Origin: Streptomyces barringtoniae
GTDB taxonomy: Bacteria > Actinomycetota > Actinomycetes > Streptomycetales > Streptomycetaceae
NCBI RefSeq assembly: GCF_020819595.1
Contig: NZ_JAJHNP010000009.1
Coordinates: 186,001-250,000, forward strand
DNA: 64,000 bases
Reading direction: 5' to 3'
Position 1 is the stretch's first letter, and the number at the start of each line of letters is the position of its first letter. The translations under genes and the position numbers were made by a program. This document shows positions 1 to 8,762 of the stretch, one piece after another. The notes beneath the pieces were generated by a model. The model saw nothing but the letters and a program-made list of their open reading frames with translations. It was not told where the DNA came from and did not search any database.

Positions 1-681
1 GACACGGCCACGGACGCACCGCCCGCCGACGTCACCGACGCGCCGCGCGCCCCGCAGGGACGCGCCGCCCGGCGCCGGCAGCTGGCGCGCTGGAGGAAGA
101 ACCAGCGCCGGGCCGTGGTGGCGACCGCCGTCGCACTCGTCGGCGGCGGCCTGACGCTCGCCTCGCTGGACCGCGGCAACGGCGACAAGGCCCAGGCGGC
201 CACCGCACCGGACCACCGGAGCATGGGCCTCACCGAGGACCCGTCGGCCGCGCCCAGCAGCCCGCCGTCCACACCGGCCCCGCCCGCCGCCACACACCGG
301 CACGCCCCCGCCGCACCGGCGGCACAGACGCCCGCCGTGAACGCCCCGCGGCAGCACTCCCTCGCCCCCGCGCCCCGCACGGCACAGTCCGCCGGCCACC
401 CGCACACCGCCGCGGCGGCCCCGCAACCGGCCGCGCCGGCCGCCGCACAGCCACGGAGCACCGCACCGTCCTCCTCCGGCACCGGCACGGGCACGAGCAG
501 CGGCACCGGCACGAGCACCGGCACCAGCACGGGCACGGGCACGGGTTCCTCCGGTACGGCGTCCCAGCCGGCCTCCTCCACCGGCACGGGCAGCGGTACC
601 TCCACCTCACCGACGTCCCCGACGTCCCCGTCCTCGACGTCTTCCCACCAGCTCTGCCTGGTCCTGGTCTGCCTCGGCTGA
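1..681 (+). CDS. C-terminal part of a membrane-anchored Ser/Thr/Gly/Pro-rich protein
   Basis: The frame is open from the first base, so the start lies upstream and 226 residues are visible. A basic stretch (residues about 20-37, rich in Arg/Lys/Gln) precedes one hydrophobic segment at about 38-55. After that comes a long low-complexity region rich in Ala, Pro, Ser, Thr and His, turning into Gly-Thr/Gly-Ser runs at about 160-190, and the protein ends in a hydrophobic tail with two Cys. This is the look of a cytoplasmic domain followed by a single membrane anchor and an extended exported tail. The missing N-terminus could be an ECF-type sigma factor or another regulatory domain, but nothing visible proves that. 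Confidence is high that it is coding and low on function. Confidence 0.6.
   Translation, partial: DTATDAPPADVTDAPRAPQGRAARRRQLARWRKNQRRAVVATAVALVGGGLTLASLDRGNGDKAQAATAPDHRSMGLTEDPSAAPSSPPSTPAPPAATHRHAPAAPAAQTPAVNAPRQHSLAPAPRTAQSAGHPHTAAAAPQPAAPAAAQPRSTAPSSSGTGTGTSSGTGTSTGTSTGTGTGSSGTASQPASSTGTGSGTSTSPTSPTSPSSTSSHQLCLVLVCLG
478..547 (+). repeat. Hexanucleotide GGCACS-type microsatellite inside a coding region
   Basis: About 70 bases of near-perfect six-base units (GGCACC, GGCACG, AGCACC and similar) encode alternating Gly-Thr and Ser-Thr. The unit is a multiple of three, so slippage would change tail length without shifting the frame. Confidence 0.6.
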
Positions 682-752
682 CGGCACGCACACCCCCTGG
701 GCCGCCCCCGTCGATCGGCTACGCTACGCGTCCGACGACGGGGGAGAGACAC

Positions 753-1250
753 ATGTTCGAGTACGGCAAACGACTCAAGGCGGCCGGTGCGACGGCGTTC
801 CTGCTGGCCGCGCTCGCCGCGTGCGGCGGCGGTGGCCACGCAGGCGGCAGCCCGAGCCCCGACCCCGTCCACGGCCTCAAGGACACGACCCGGCACGTCT
901 CCCGGCAGACCACCCGCGCCACCCGCCCGCACCTGGTCAAGAGGTGCACCACGGGCACCCACCAGGTCCGGCACAGCTCCCGCTCCGGCTCCGGCCGTCA
1001 CCGCCGCACCCGCACCTGGTACACCACCGAGCGCTACCAGGACTGCCACAAGGTGCGCAGCGGCACCGAGACGTACCGCAGGGAAACACGCCCGGAGCGG
1101 TGGTGCGTCCGCCTGGACGACGTGAACGGCAACCGCAGGCAGGACGACGTGTGGTACCGCGTCGACCGCCTCGACTACAACCGGGTCCTGGACGCCGACG
1201 ACCGCACCCGCGTGCAGTTCGTCCCGCTGTACCCGGACACCGGCTGCTGA
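753..1250 (+). CDS. Small Arg/Thr-rich lipoprotein
   Basis: The protein has 165 residues. A lipoprotein signal peptide is visible: basic start (Lys8, Arg9), a hydrophobic stretch, and the lipobox LAAC at about residues 21-24. A Gly-rich linker and then a strongly basic, Cys-containing domain follow, with repeated Thr/Arg/His and TWYTTERYQDC-type motifs. A GGGGGAGAGA ribosome binding site sits 5 bases before the ATG. I do not recognise the family. The basic, Cys-containing exported domain could bind cell-wall polymer or phosphate-rich ligands, which is only inference. Confidence 0.7.
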   Translation: MFEYGKRLKAAGATAFLLAALAACGGGGHAGGSPSPDPVHGLKDTTRHVSRQTTRATRPHLVKRCTTGTHQVRHSSRSGSGRHRRTRTWYTTERYQDCHKVRSGTETYRRETRPERWCVRLDDVNGNRRQDDVWYRVDRLDYNRVLDADDRTRVQFVPLYPDTGC

Positions 1251-1312
1251 CGTCGGGTTCCCGGCGCGGCCGACGGCGCCGCCCCCCTCGCCGTGCCCCC
1301 GCACCGCGCCCC

Positions 1313-4300
1313 TCACCGCCCCCGCCCCCGCTCGATGGCCGACTCCACCGCCGCGATCCGGTCCGCGAGGAGTCCCAGTGCGGCCACCGCCCGGCTCACG
1401 GGATCCTCCTCGGGACCGCCGAGGGCGCGGACGCGCGTGTGAGCGGTCTTCACCTCGGTCCAGCGGGCGGCCTGCGCCGGGGTCGACGTGCCGCGCAGTT
1501 CGGCGAGTTTGAGCAGGTTGGCCTCGGCGCCCGTGGTGAGGGTCTGCGCCTCGGCCGTGTAGTGGTCGTCGACGACGGCCTCGCGTTCGGTGTCGTTCAT
1601 GACCGGACGCAGGCGCCCGGCGATCCGGTTCATGTCGCGGTAGGAGCCCTGGAGGCGGAAGGGGGGTTCCGTGCGGGCGGCCTCCGACTGGGCGGCGGAG
1701 GCGATGTAGGCCTCGTTCACCGTCAGCACCGTCTCGCGGACCGCCAGCACATGGCGCAGCACGGCCACGGCGGCCGCCAGTTCGGCCGGCGGCATCGGGC
1801 GGGTGAGGCGGTCGGCGCGGGCCGTCGGGTCGGCGCCGGCCAGCCGGACCAGGAGGTCCAGGTCGGCGCGGTCGCGGGCGGCGAGCGGGGCGAGCACCGG
1901 GTTGGCGGTGAGGGCGTTCTCGACGAAGCTGAGCGCGAAGACGTCCTCCTTGCCGGTGAGGACGTCGCCGAGGTTCCACACGTCGGCGCGGTTGGCGAGC
2001 ATGTCGGGGATGCGGAAGCGCTCGCCGGACTCGGTGTAGGGGTTGCCGGCCATGCAGACCGCGAAGCGCTTGCCGCGCAGGTCGTAGGTGCGCGGTTCGC
2101 CGTCCCACACGCCGTCCACCCGCCGGGTGGCGTCGCACAGCGGGATGAACTTCTGCAGCAGCTCGGGCGAGGTGTGCTGGATGTCGTCCAGGTACAGGAA
2201 CGTGTTGTTGCCGGCCGCCAGCGCGAAGTTGATCTTCTCGATCTCGCGGCGGGCGGTGGCGTTCGGGGCGTCGGCGGGGTCCAGCGAGGTGACGGTGCGG
2301 CCGAGCGCCGGGCCGCTGACCCTGACCAGCATCAGGCCGAGCCGGTCGGCGACGTACTCCATGAGCGTCGTCTTGCCGTAGCCGGGCGGGGAGACCAGCA
2401 GGAGCAGGCCGCCGGTGTCGGTGCGCTTGGACTCGCCGGTGGTGCCCAGCTGCCGGGCCAGGCTGTCGCCGATCAGCGGCAGGTAGACCTCGTCGACGAG
2501 CCGGTTCCGGACGAACGCCGACATCACCCGCGGGCGGTGGTCGTCCAGGCGGAGCCGGTCGCGCTCGGCGGCCACCAGGGCCGTACGGCGGCGCTGGTAG
2601 GCGCGGAAGGCGGGGACCTCCTCGGCCGCGAAGCGTGCGGTGCGGGCCAGGAACTCGTCGAGGCGCAACGGCAGTCGGCCGCCCGCCACGCGCGGGTGCG
2701 TGCCCAGCAGGCCCTCCGCCGTCGCGGTGAGCGGGGCGTCGCCGTCGTAGCGGGGCAGGTCCGGGCAGAGCTCGGCGGCGACCGCCTCGGCCAGCTCGCC
2801 GGGCCCGGCCTCGGTGCCGGTGGCGGCGGCGTACGCGGCGAGCCAGGCGTGCACCACCTGCCGGCGCGCGGCCAGGCCGGTCAGCGCCTCCAGGTCGGCG
2901 CGGTAACTCCCCTCCGCGTGCCGGAACTTCTCCAGCAGGGTGCGCGCCGTGAGGCCGAGGACGAAGCCCTCGGGGCCACCGGTCAGCTCCTCGAAGAGGT
3001 ACGCGGCGGCCGGCCCGCCCGCCACCGACGCGTCCCAGGCCTCGATCGCCCCGGCCAGCTCCCCCTCCAGCTCCGCGATGGCCGGTACGGCACCGAAGGC
3101 GTCCCGGGCCCGGGCCAGCGACACCGCCCGCCGGGACCAGGCCGTCCGGGCCTCCTCCGTCGTGCCGTGCGCCCAGAACAGCTGGGCGGCGGCGCGGGCG
3201 GCGGGCTCGTGCCGCAGGGTGCCGGCGCCCTCGTACAGGGGCAGCAGAGCCTGGAGCACGACCGTGGCGTCGTGGTCGTGGACGCCGCGCTCGTAGCCCT
3301 CGTCGTACGACTCCTGCGCCGCCCGGCGGACCAGGTCCGGCAGGTCGTCGGCGGCGGCGAGGGCGGCCGGGCCCTGCTCGGCGAGCAGGCGGGCGGCGAG
3401 GTGCTCGGCGCGGTAGACCTCGGGGGACTCGGACGGCAGATGGCGGTCCCAGCAGGAGCGGTACGCGGCGAAGTCCGGGTCGGCGACCGGGGCGCGGTAG
3501 TCCGTGCCGGTGACCGCGAAGGCGAGGGTGTCGCCGTGCGGGACGAGGGTGAGGTCGAGCGGCTGGGTGTTGACGGCGAAACGGTGGCCGCCGAGCAGCA
3601 GGGCGCGGCCGTCGTCGGCGTACAGGTCGGCGCGGTCGCGCAGGGCGCGGGCGGCCTCCTGGCGGGCGGACTTCAGCCGGCCGTCCAGTTCCTCGGCGCG
3701 CACGCTGTCGCCGAGGGCGCGCAGTTCGCCGGCGGTGCGGCGCACCTTGGCGACCAGCGGGTCGGAGGCGAAGTACGTGGTGACCGCGTCCGTGTCGGCC
3801 AGCGTGGCGGCCCGGCGGGCGACGGTCTGCAGCATGCGCCCCGCCGAGAGCGCGAGCTGTTCGGCGCGGCGGGCGCGGGCGTCGGCGAGAGACTGCTTGC
3901 GGGCGGCGAACGCCTCGTAGATCTCGGCGCGCCGGTCGGCGAGCTCCGCGAGGAAGTCGTCGAACTCGGCGAACCGTCCGTCCAGGTCCTCCAACCGGCC
4001 CAGGACGGAGGCGAGTTGGTCGTCACACTCCTCGGGGGTGCCGGACGCGGCGAGCGCGGCGGTGACGGCCTGGGCGAGCAGCGCGGTCTCGGCGGCGAAC
4101 TCGGCCCGTCCCTCGCTGTCCCGGAGGCTGCGGCGGCGGGCGTCCAAGGTCGCCCGGGCCCGGTTGGCACCGCCCAGCACCTCGGCGATCCGCTCCAGGA
4201 CGGCCGTACGGACGGTGGCGTCGGCGATGTCGAGGCCGGTCACGACCTCGGTGACCGTGCGCAGCCCGTCGGCGAGCTCGTCGAGCCGGGCGGCGACCGG

Positions 4301-6118
4301 CGCGCCCTGGGCCACGGTCTCGACGGCGGCCGCCTCCCCGACCAGCCGCTCGACCTCCGCCTGCTGCCCCGCGAAGGCGTCCTCGCGCGCCAGGAACTGC
4401 ACCGCGCGCCGCCCGAAGGAGGCGAGGTCGTCCTCGGCCGCGGCCGCCAGTTCCGCCAGCCGGGCGGCATCGACGTACCGCAGCTCCCGCAGGGTGAGCA
4501 GGTGCCCGTGCGCGTGCCGGAGTTCGGTCAGTCCGCGCACCCAGGCGTCGGCCTCGCGCGGCGCCTCGCCGCGCAGCCGGCGCACCACGGCGGCGATCCG
4601 CCCCTCGGCCTCGTCGAGGGTGTCCGCGGCGTGCCGGGTCAGCTCCCGTACCGTCTCGAACTCGCCCAGCACCTGCTCGGCGGCCGTACGGACCTCACCC
4701 AACGGGCCATCCAGACCGCCCAGTTCGGGATCGGTGAGCCAGTGATGGACGTCGGCGGCCCGCACGCAGGCCGCCACCAGCGCCCGGTACCCCTCGCTCG
4801 TCTCGACTCCGTCGGCCACCAGCCGGGCCACGGACAGGCAGTCGGCGAGCCCGCGCACGAGATCGGCGTTGCCGACCCGGGCGAACGCGCCGGTGCCGGT
4901 GCGCAGCGCGGCGGCGTGCGTGTCGGACACGTACGGCGAGGTCCACCACTGCACCGGATGGGTGTGCGCCGGCTCCTCGCTCCCGGCGCGCAGCACGGCG
5001 AGCGCACCGTCCTCGAACAGCGCCCAGCCCCGGCACGGCAGCGGGTTCGCGACCTCCTTGCGCAGGGTGTTGTACGACAGCAGCAGCGCGCGTCCGCCGG
5101 CCCGGGACCGGAAGGCGTACAGCACGTCCTCGCCGTTCGGGGCGTGCACCTCGCGCTCGAACTCCAGCCCGGTGACGTCGAGTTCGTACGTCTTGTGGGC
5201 CCCGCCCGCCAGGCAGTACCCGCCGGGGAAGACGATCCCCTGCTCCTCGGGCAGCCGCCGGCACGCCTGCCCGATCCCGTCGAGCCGTACGACGGTCCGG
5301 GACAGCGTGTCGAACACGAGGTACCGGTCGTCCTCCTCCTTGTACGGCCGCACCCGCAGCAGCACGAGTGCACCGACCCGCGCATGCGCGACCGCCGCGT
5401 CGGCGAGTGCCTGCAGCGGCTCCTGCACGGGTTCGGCGTACAGCTCCTCCCCTTCCGGGGTGCCTACGGTGAGCGTTCCGCCGACGGTGGTCACCCCCAG
5501 ACCCCCGGGTACGGCGACGTACTGGTCCCGGCCGAGGACGTGATCCTCGCGGGTGGTCTCCGTCCAGGTCACGTCCTGGGCCGGCGGGAAGACGTCGTCG
5601 CGGTCGCCGCGCGCGTCCAGGAACGCCACGCGGCCGTCCTCGGCGAGGCTCCAGCGCAGCACGCGGACGTCCTCGGCCTTCTCACCGGTGCGGAACACCG
5701 CCAGCAGCCGGCTGTCGACCCGGCGCAGCCGCAGCAGGCTCGCTCCGCGGTAGTAACGGTGCAGGGCGCCGAACTCCCGAACGAACGCAGGGTCGTCCAG
5801 CAGACCGGGTACGGCGTCCTCGGCCGACCGCTCGCCGTCACGGCCGTACAGCGCGAGGACGTCCGTGGCTCCGCCGGTCACGCCGAAGAGGAGCGCGTCC
5901 CCTACGGCCACGATGTCGCTCGGCATGCCCGCGTGCTCGGTGTGGAGGCGAGCGGTGCGCGCGAGGTCCAGCCGCGCCGAGCCGAACTCCTCGGCCCGGC
6001 GCGCGTTGAGGTCCTCGGCCCGCCGGGCGAGCTCTGCGGCGTGCCCGGCGAGCCGGTCGCGCAGCACCTCGTAGGTACCGGCGTCGACGCTTGCCTGCGG
6101 CGCCTCAGCGGTGGCCAT
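1313..6118 (-). CDS. Large coiled-coil AAA ATPase of the DUF3686 'DNA repair ATPase' type
   Basis: The start is the ATG at 6118, preceded by a GAAGGGAAG ribosome binding site; an upstream in-frame ATG at 6283 has none. The protein has 1601 residues. The first two-thirds mixes beta-rich segments with long Ala/Glu/Arg helices predicted to form coiled coils (for example around residues 720-760). The AAA module lies near the C-terminus: Walker A SPPGYGKTT at about 1244, Walker B FLYLDDIQ at about 1309 and a sensor-1-like MAGNPYTESG at about 1358. Family members are annotated as DNA repair ATPase, a label without strong biochemical support that I know of. The gene follows the flotillin gene (166-base gap), suggesting a membrane-scaffold-linked ATPase. 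The gap contains a short hairpin that may reduce expression of this second gene. Confidence 0.85.
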   Translation of the reverse strand: MATAEAPQASVDAGTYEVLRDRLAGHAAELARRAEDLNARRAEEFGSARLDLARTARLHTEHAGMPSDIVAVGDALLFGVTGGATDVLALYGRDGERSAEDAVPGLLDDPAFVREFGALHRYYRGASLLRLRRVDSRLLAVFRTGEKAEDVRVLRWSLAEDGRVAFLDARGDRDDVFPPAQDVTWTETTREDHVLGRDQYVAVPGGLGVTTVGGTLTVGTPEGEELYAEPVQEPLQALADAAVAHARVGALVLLRVRPYKEEDDRYLVFDTLSRTVVRLDGIGQACRRLPEEQGIVFPGGYCLAGGAHKTYELDVTGLEFEREVHAPNGEDVLYAFRSRAGGRALLLSYNTLRKEVANPLPCRGWALFEDGALAVLRAGSEEPAHTHPVQWWTSPYVSDTHAAALRTGTGAFARVGNADLVRGLADCLSVARLVADGVETSEGYRALVAACVRAADVHHWLTDPELGGLDGPLGEVRTAAEQVLGEFETVRELTRHAADTLDEAEGRIAAVVRRLRGEAPREADAWVRGLTELRHAHGHLLTLRELRYVDAARLAELAAAAEDDLASFGRRAVQFLAREDAFAGQQAEVERLVGEAAAVETVAQGAPVAARLDELADGLRTVTEVVTGLDIADATVRTAVLERIAEVLGGANRARATLDARRRSLRDSEGRAEFAAETALLAQAVTAALAASGTPEECDDQLASVLGRLEDLDGRFAEFDDFLAELADRRAEIYEAFAARKQSLADARARRAEQLALSAGRMLQTVARRAATLADTDAVTTYFASDPLVAKVRRTAGELRALGDSVRAEELDGRLKSARQEAARALRDRADLYADDGRALLLGGHRFAVNTQPLDLTLVPHGDTLAFAVTGTDYRAPVADPDFAAYRSCWDRHLPSESPEVYRAEHLAARLLAEQGPAALAAADDLPDLVRRAAQESYDEGYERGVHDHDATVVLQALLPLYEGAGTLRHEPAARAAAQLFWAHGTTEEARTAWSRRAVSLARARDAFGAVPAIAELEGELAGAIEAWDASVAGGPAAAYLFEELTGGPEGFVLGLTARTLLEKFRHAEGSYRADLEALTGLAARRQVVHAWLAAYAAATGTEAGPGELAEAVAAELCPDLPRYDGDAPLTATAEGLLGTHPRVAGGRLPLRLDEFLARTARFAAEEVPAFRAYQRRRTALVAAERDRLRLDDHRPRVMSAFVRNRLVDEVYLPLIGDSLARQLGTTGESKRTDTGGLLLLVSPPGYGKTTLMEYVADRLGLMLVRVSGPALGRTVTSLDPADAPNATARREIEKINFALAAGNNTFLYLDDIQHTSPELLQKFIPLCDATRRVDGVWDGEPRTYDLRGKRFAVCMAGNPYTESGERFRIPDMLANRADVWNLGDVLTGKEDVFALSFVENALTANPVLAPLAARDRADLDLLVRLAGADPTARADRLTRPMPPAELAAAVAVLRHVLAVRETVLTVNEAYIASAAQSEAARTEPPFRLQGSYRDMNRIAGRLRPVMNDTEREAVVDDHYTAEAQTLTTGAEANLLKLAELRGTSTPAQAARWTEVKTAHTRVRALGGPEEDPVSRAVAALGLLADRIAAVESAIERGRGR

Positions 6119-6241
6119 GGCTGTGCTTCCCTTCGTGGGCTGTGCGGCTACGGGCTCGGGGCTGCGAGTCGTATGCCGAGTGCGGGTCAGTGGTGGGCCG
6201 GTCGCGCCCCCGCGGCGGAGCCGCACATCGGATACGGCCCC

Positions 6242-6258
6242 GCGCCCCTTCGGGGCGC
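6242..6258 (-). terminator. Short GC hairpin between the flotillin and ATPase genes
   Basis: GCGCCCC and GGGGCGC are separated by TTC, giving a 7-bp stem with no T-tract. It may be a partial terminator or an RNA-stability element inside a two-gene transcript. Confidence 0.35.
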
Positions 6259-6284
6259 TTGCCGGCAGCGCCCCGGCCCCCACC

Positions 6285-8474
6285 TCAGCTCCCCGTGCCG
6301 CTTCCGTTCAGTGCTGTCACCGGTGTGTCCGACAGGCCCAGTTCGCTCGCCCGGTCGAGGAGTTTCTGCAGCTGCCCCGCCTGCGGGCCGCCGTTCTTGA
6401 TCTGCTTCGCCAGCAGCGCCGACACCGTCAGGTTCCGCACGTCCGCCGAGCCGAGTGAGCCAAGGATGTGGGAGAGGTCGTCGGTGAAGCTGCCCGAGCC
6501 GTCCAGCCAGGGCTTCGCCAGCGCCTGCGCGGTGCGGGAGTTGGCGACGAAGCCGTCCACGCCCTTGCCGAGGGAGATGGAGGACACCAGGCGGTCGAAG
6601 AAGACGGAGTCCCCGCCGACGATGTCGATGTCCGCGTGCTCCAGGCCGGTCGCCAGCACCGTCGCCTGCGCCTCGGCCACCTGCCGCTGTGTCTCCAGGC
6701 CGGCCAGCCGGATCTCCTTCTCCGCCTGCAGCCGCAGCCGGTACTCCTCGTGCCCGCGCGAGGCCTCGTCCAGTGCGGCCATCGCGGCGGCCTTCTCGGT
6801 CAGGCCGGCGGCCTCGGCCTTCAGCTTCTCGCCGATCGCCGTGGCTTCCGCGAGCGCCTTCGCCCTGGTCCCCTCGGCCTCGGCCAGGCCCTTGGCCCGC
6901 GCGCCCTCCGCCTCGGCCTTCAGCCGCGCCTCGGTGGCCTCCGCCGCCGCCCGCGCACCCTCGGCCTCCGCGAGCCCCTTCGCCCGCGCGCCCTCGGCCT
7001 CGGCGAGCGCCTTGGCCTGGGTGCCCTCGGCCTCCGCGCGCAGCCGCGCCCCGGTGGCCTCCGCCGCCGCGCGCCCGGCCTTGACGGTGACCTCGGCCTC
7101 CTTGTCGCGGACCTGCACGGCGGCGAGCCCCTCGGCGGCGGCCTCGGCCTGGACGCCCTCGGCGAGCCGCAGCTTGGCCCGGGCGTCGAGGTCGGCGGTC
7201 TTCAAGCGGGCCTCGGCGAGCGTGAGTTCCTCGGCGGCGCGGTGCGTGGCGGCCTGCTCGGCGGCCTCGGCGGCCTTGATGTCCTTGACCAGCTTCTCCT
7301 GCGCCTCCGCCTCGGCGGCGATGACGAGCGCCTGCCGCTCGCGCTCCGCCTCCTCGACCACGCGCAGCTTCTTGATGGACTCCTCCTGCTCGGCGACCGT
7401 ACGGTCCACCGCGACCCGCTCCCGGACGACCTCGGCGATCTCCCGCTTCTCCGCCTCGACCTCCTTCTCGGCGGCGATCTTCGTCAGCTGGGTCTCCCGC
7501 TCCCGCGCGATGACCTCCAGCAGGCGGTCCTTCTCGATGCGCTCGTTCTCCACGGCGAGGACCCGCTCGCGGTTCTTCGCGGCGACGGCGATCTCGCGGG
7601 CCTGGTTCTCGCGCTGCACGCCGAGCTGTTCCTCGGTGCGCAGGAAGGCGCCCTGGGCGCGCAGCCGTTCCTCCTCCGCCACGCGGGCGGTCTCGGCCTC
7701 CTCGCGGGCCCGGGAGGTCTCGATCTCCCGCTTCTGCTTGATCTCGGCGTCCGCCTGGCGCCGCTCCAGCTCCAGGATGGCCTCGCGGGCGTCGACGTCC
7801 TGGCGGGTGATCTCCTTCTGCTCGTTGCGCTTGGCCTCGTTGGTGCGCACGTGCTCGATCGCCGTCAGTTCGGTGATCTTGCGGATGCCCTCGGCGTCGA
7901 GGACGTTGGCCGGGTCCATCTGGGAGAGCGGGGTCTGCTCCAGGTAGTCGATCGCCGCGTCCTCGAGGTGGTAGCCGTTGAGGTCGATGCCGATCAACTC
8001 GATGATGTGGTACCGGAGTTCCTCGCGCTTGGTGTAGAGGTCGGTGAAGTCCATCTGCTTGCCGACGGTCTTCAGCGCCTCGGAGAACTTCGCGTGGAAC
8101 AGCTCCTGGAGCGTGTCCTGGTGGCTGGCGCGCTCGGTGCCGACGGTCTGGGCGACCTTGATGACGTCCGGGACGGTCTTGTTGACCTTCACGAAGAACA
8201 GGATCCGGATGTCGGCGCGGATGTTGTCCCGGCAGATCAGTCCGTCCCGCCCCGAGCGGCTGATCTCGATGGTCTTCACCGAGATGTCCATGACCTCGGC
8301 CTTGTGCAGGATCGGCAGCACGACCTGGCCGGTGAAGGACACGTCCACCTGGCGCGTCTTCGACACGATCAGGGCCTGGCTCTGGTCCACCTTGCGGTAC
8401 AGCCGGGAAAACGCGAACACCGCGAGCACCACGGCGACGAGACAGACGGCGACGAGCACGCCGAGGGCTTCCAT
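6285..8474 (-). CDS. Flotillin/SPFH-domain membrane scaffold protein (YqiK-like)
   Basis: The start is the ATG at 8474 with AAGGACG upstream. The 729-residue protein opens with a single membrane segment (about 4-22), followed by an SPFH/band-7 domain (about 25-200) and then a very long helical region rich in Glu, Ala, Arg and Lys, typical of flotillins. Residues about 465-545 contain internal repeats of the form AEGxRAKxLAEAEG. A short C-terminal domain follows. Flotillins form membrane microdomain scaffolds through their coiled-coil region. The gene is the first of a likely unit with the DUF3686-type ATPase and is divergent from a PucR-type regulator. Family assignment is firm; the cargo and trigger are not visible. 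Confidence 0.9.
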   Translation of the reverse strand: MEALGVLVAVCLVAVVLAVFAFSRLYRKVDQSQALIVSKTRQVDVSFTGQVVLPILHKAEVMDISVKTIEISRSGRDGLICRDNIRADIRILFFVKVNKTVPDVIKVAQTVGTERASHQDTLQELFHAKFSEALKTVGKQMDFTDLYTKREELRYHIIELIGIDLNGYHLEDAAIDYLEQTPLSQMDPANVLDAEGIRKITELTAIEHVRTNEAKRNEQKEITRQDVDAREAILELERRQADAEIKQKREIETSRAREEAETARVAEEERLRAQGAFLRTEEQLGVQRENQAREIAVAAKNRERVLAVENERIEKDRLLEVIARERETQLTKIAAEKEVEAEKREIAEVVRERVAVDRTVAEQEESIKKLRVVEEAERERQALVIAAEAEAQEKLVKDIKAAEAAEQAATHRAAEELTLAEARLKTADLDARAKLRLAEGVQAEAAAEGLAAVQVRDKEAEVTVKAGRAAAEATGARLRAEAEGTQAKALAEAEGARAKGLAEAEGARAAAEATEARLKAEAEGARAKGLAEAEGTRAKALAEATAIGEKLKAEAAGLTEKAAAMAALDEASRGHEEYRLRLQAEKEIRLAGLETQRQVAEAQATVLATGLEHADIDIVGGDSVFFDRLVSSISLGKGVDGFVANSRTAQALAKPWLDGSGSFTDDLSHILGSLGSADVRNLTVSALLAKQIKNGGPQAGQLQKLLDRASELGLSDTPVTALNGSGTGS

Positions 8475-8517
8475 GGCATACGTCCTTGCGTCAGACGATG
8501 AAGTACGGAGCCCCCCG

Positions 8518-8600
8518 GGATCGCGGTGCCGGACCATGTACCGGACCCCCGTACCGGTCCTTGACCACCGGTCGTTCGCCGGTGTCCGGCACCGCGATCC
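8518..8600. promoter_or_regulatory. 17-bp inverted repeat between the flotillin and PucR-type genes
   Basis: GGATCGCGGTGCCGGAC at 8518-8534 is perfectly complementary to 8584-8600, with about 49 bases between. The inner ends of both arms carry TGCCGGAC, the same word as in the promoter-proximal sites further right. The repeat lies in the 5' region of the flotillin gene, so it could act as a paired operator for DNA looping or as an mRNA leader hairpin. Confidence 0.5.
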
Positions 8601-8651
8601 TCCGTAGTGCTCCCCGCGGACGATGGTGCGGCCGGGGCACACCCCCGCGCA

Positions 8652-8695
8652 TTGCCGGTGTCCGGCAGTGTTCACTAGGGTCTGGATGCCGGACA
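8652..8695 (+). promoter_or_regulatory. Promoter and operators of the PucR-type regulator
   Basis: TTGCCG (8652-8657) and TAGGGT (8676-8681) are spaced by 18 bases, a good vegetative promoter. TGCCGGTGTCCGGCA (8653-8667, arms TGCCGG/CCGGCA) overlaps the -35 and spacer, and TGCCGGACA (8687-8695) covers the expected start site. The same word recurs inverted at 8583-8591. This arrangement is typical of autorepression. Confidence 0.5.
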
Positions 8696-8762
8696 GGCGC
8701 TAAGAAAACGTCACCGGCGCGTCAAGATCGCGGGAGCACGGGGGACGGGGGCCGGGACCGGC

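Noticed and set aside
821..6400. A very long plus-strand open frame (over 1800 codons) opposite the DUF3686 ATPase
   Set aside because: It is a high-GC shadow: residue composition is Arg/Gly/Ala/Val-rich, no family is recognisable, and the minus strand carries a clear AAA protein.
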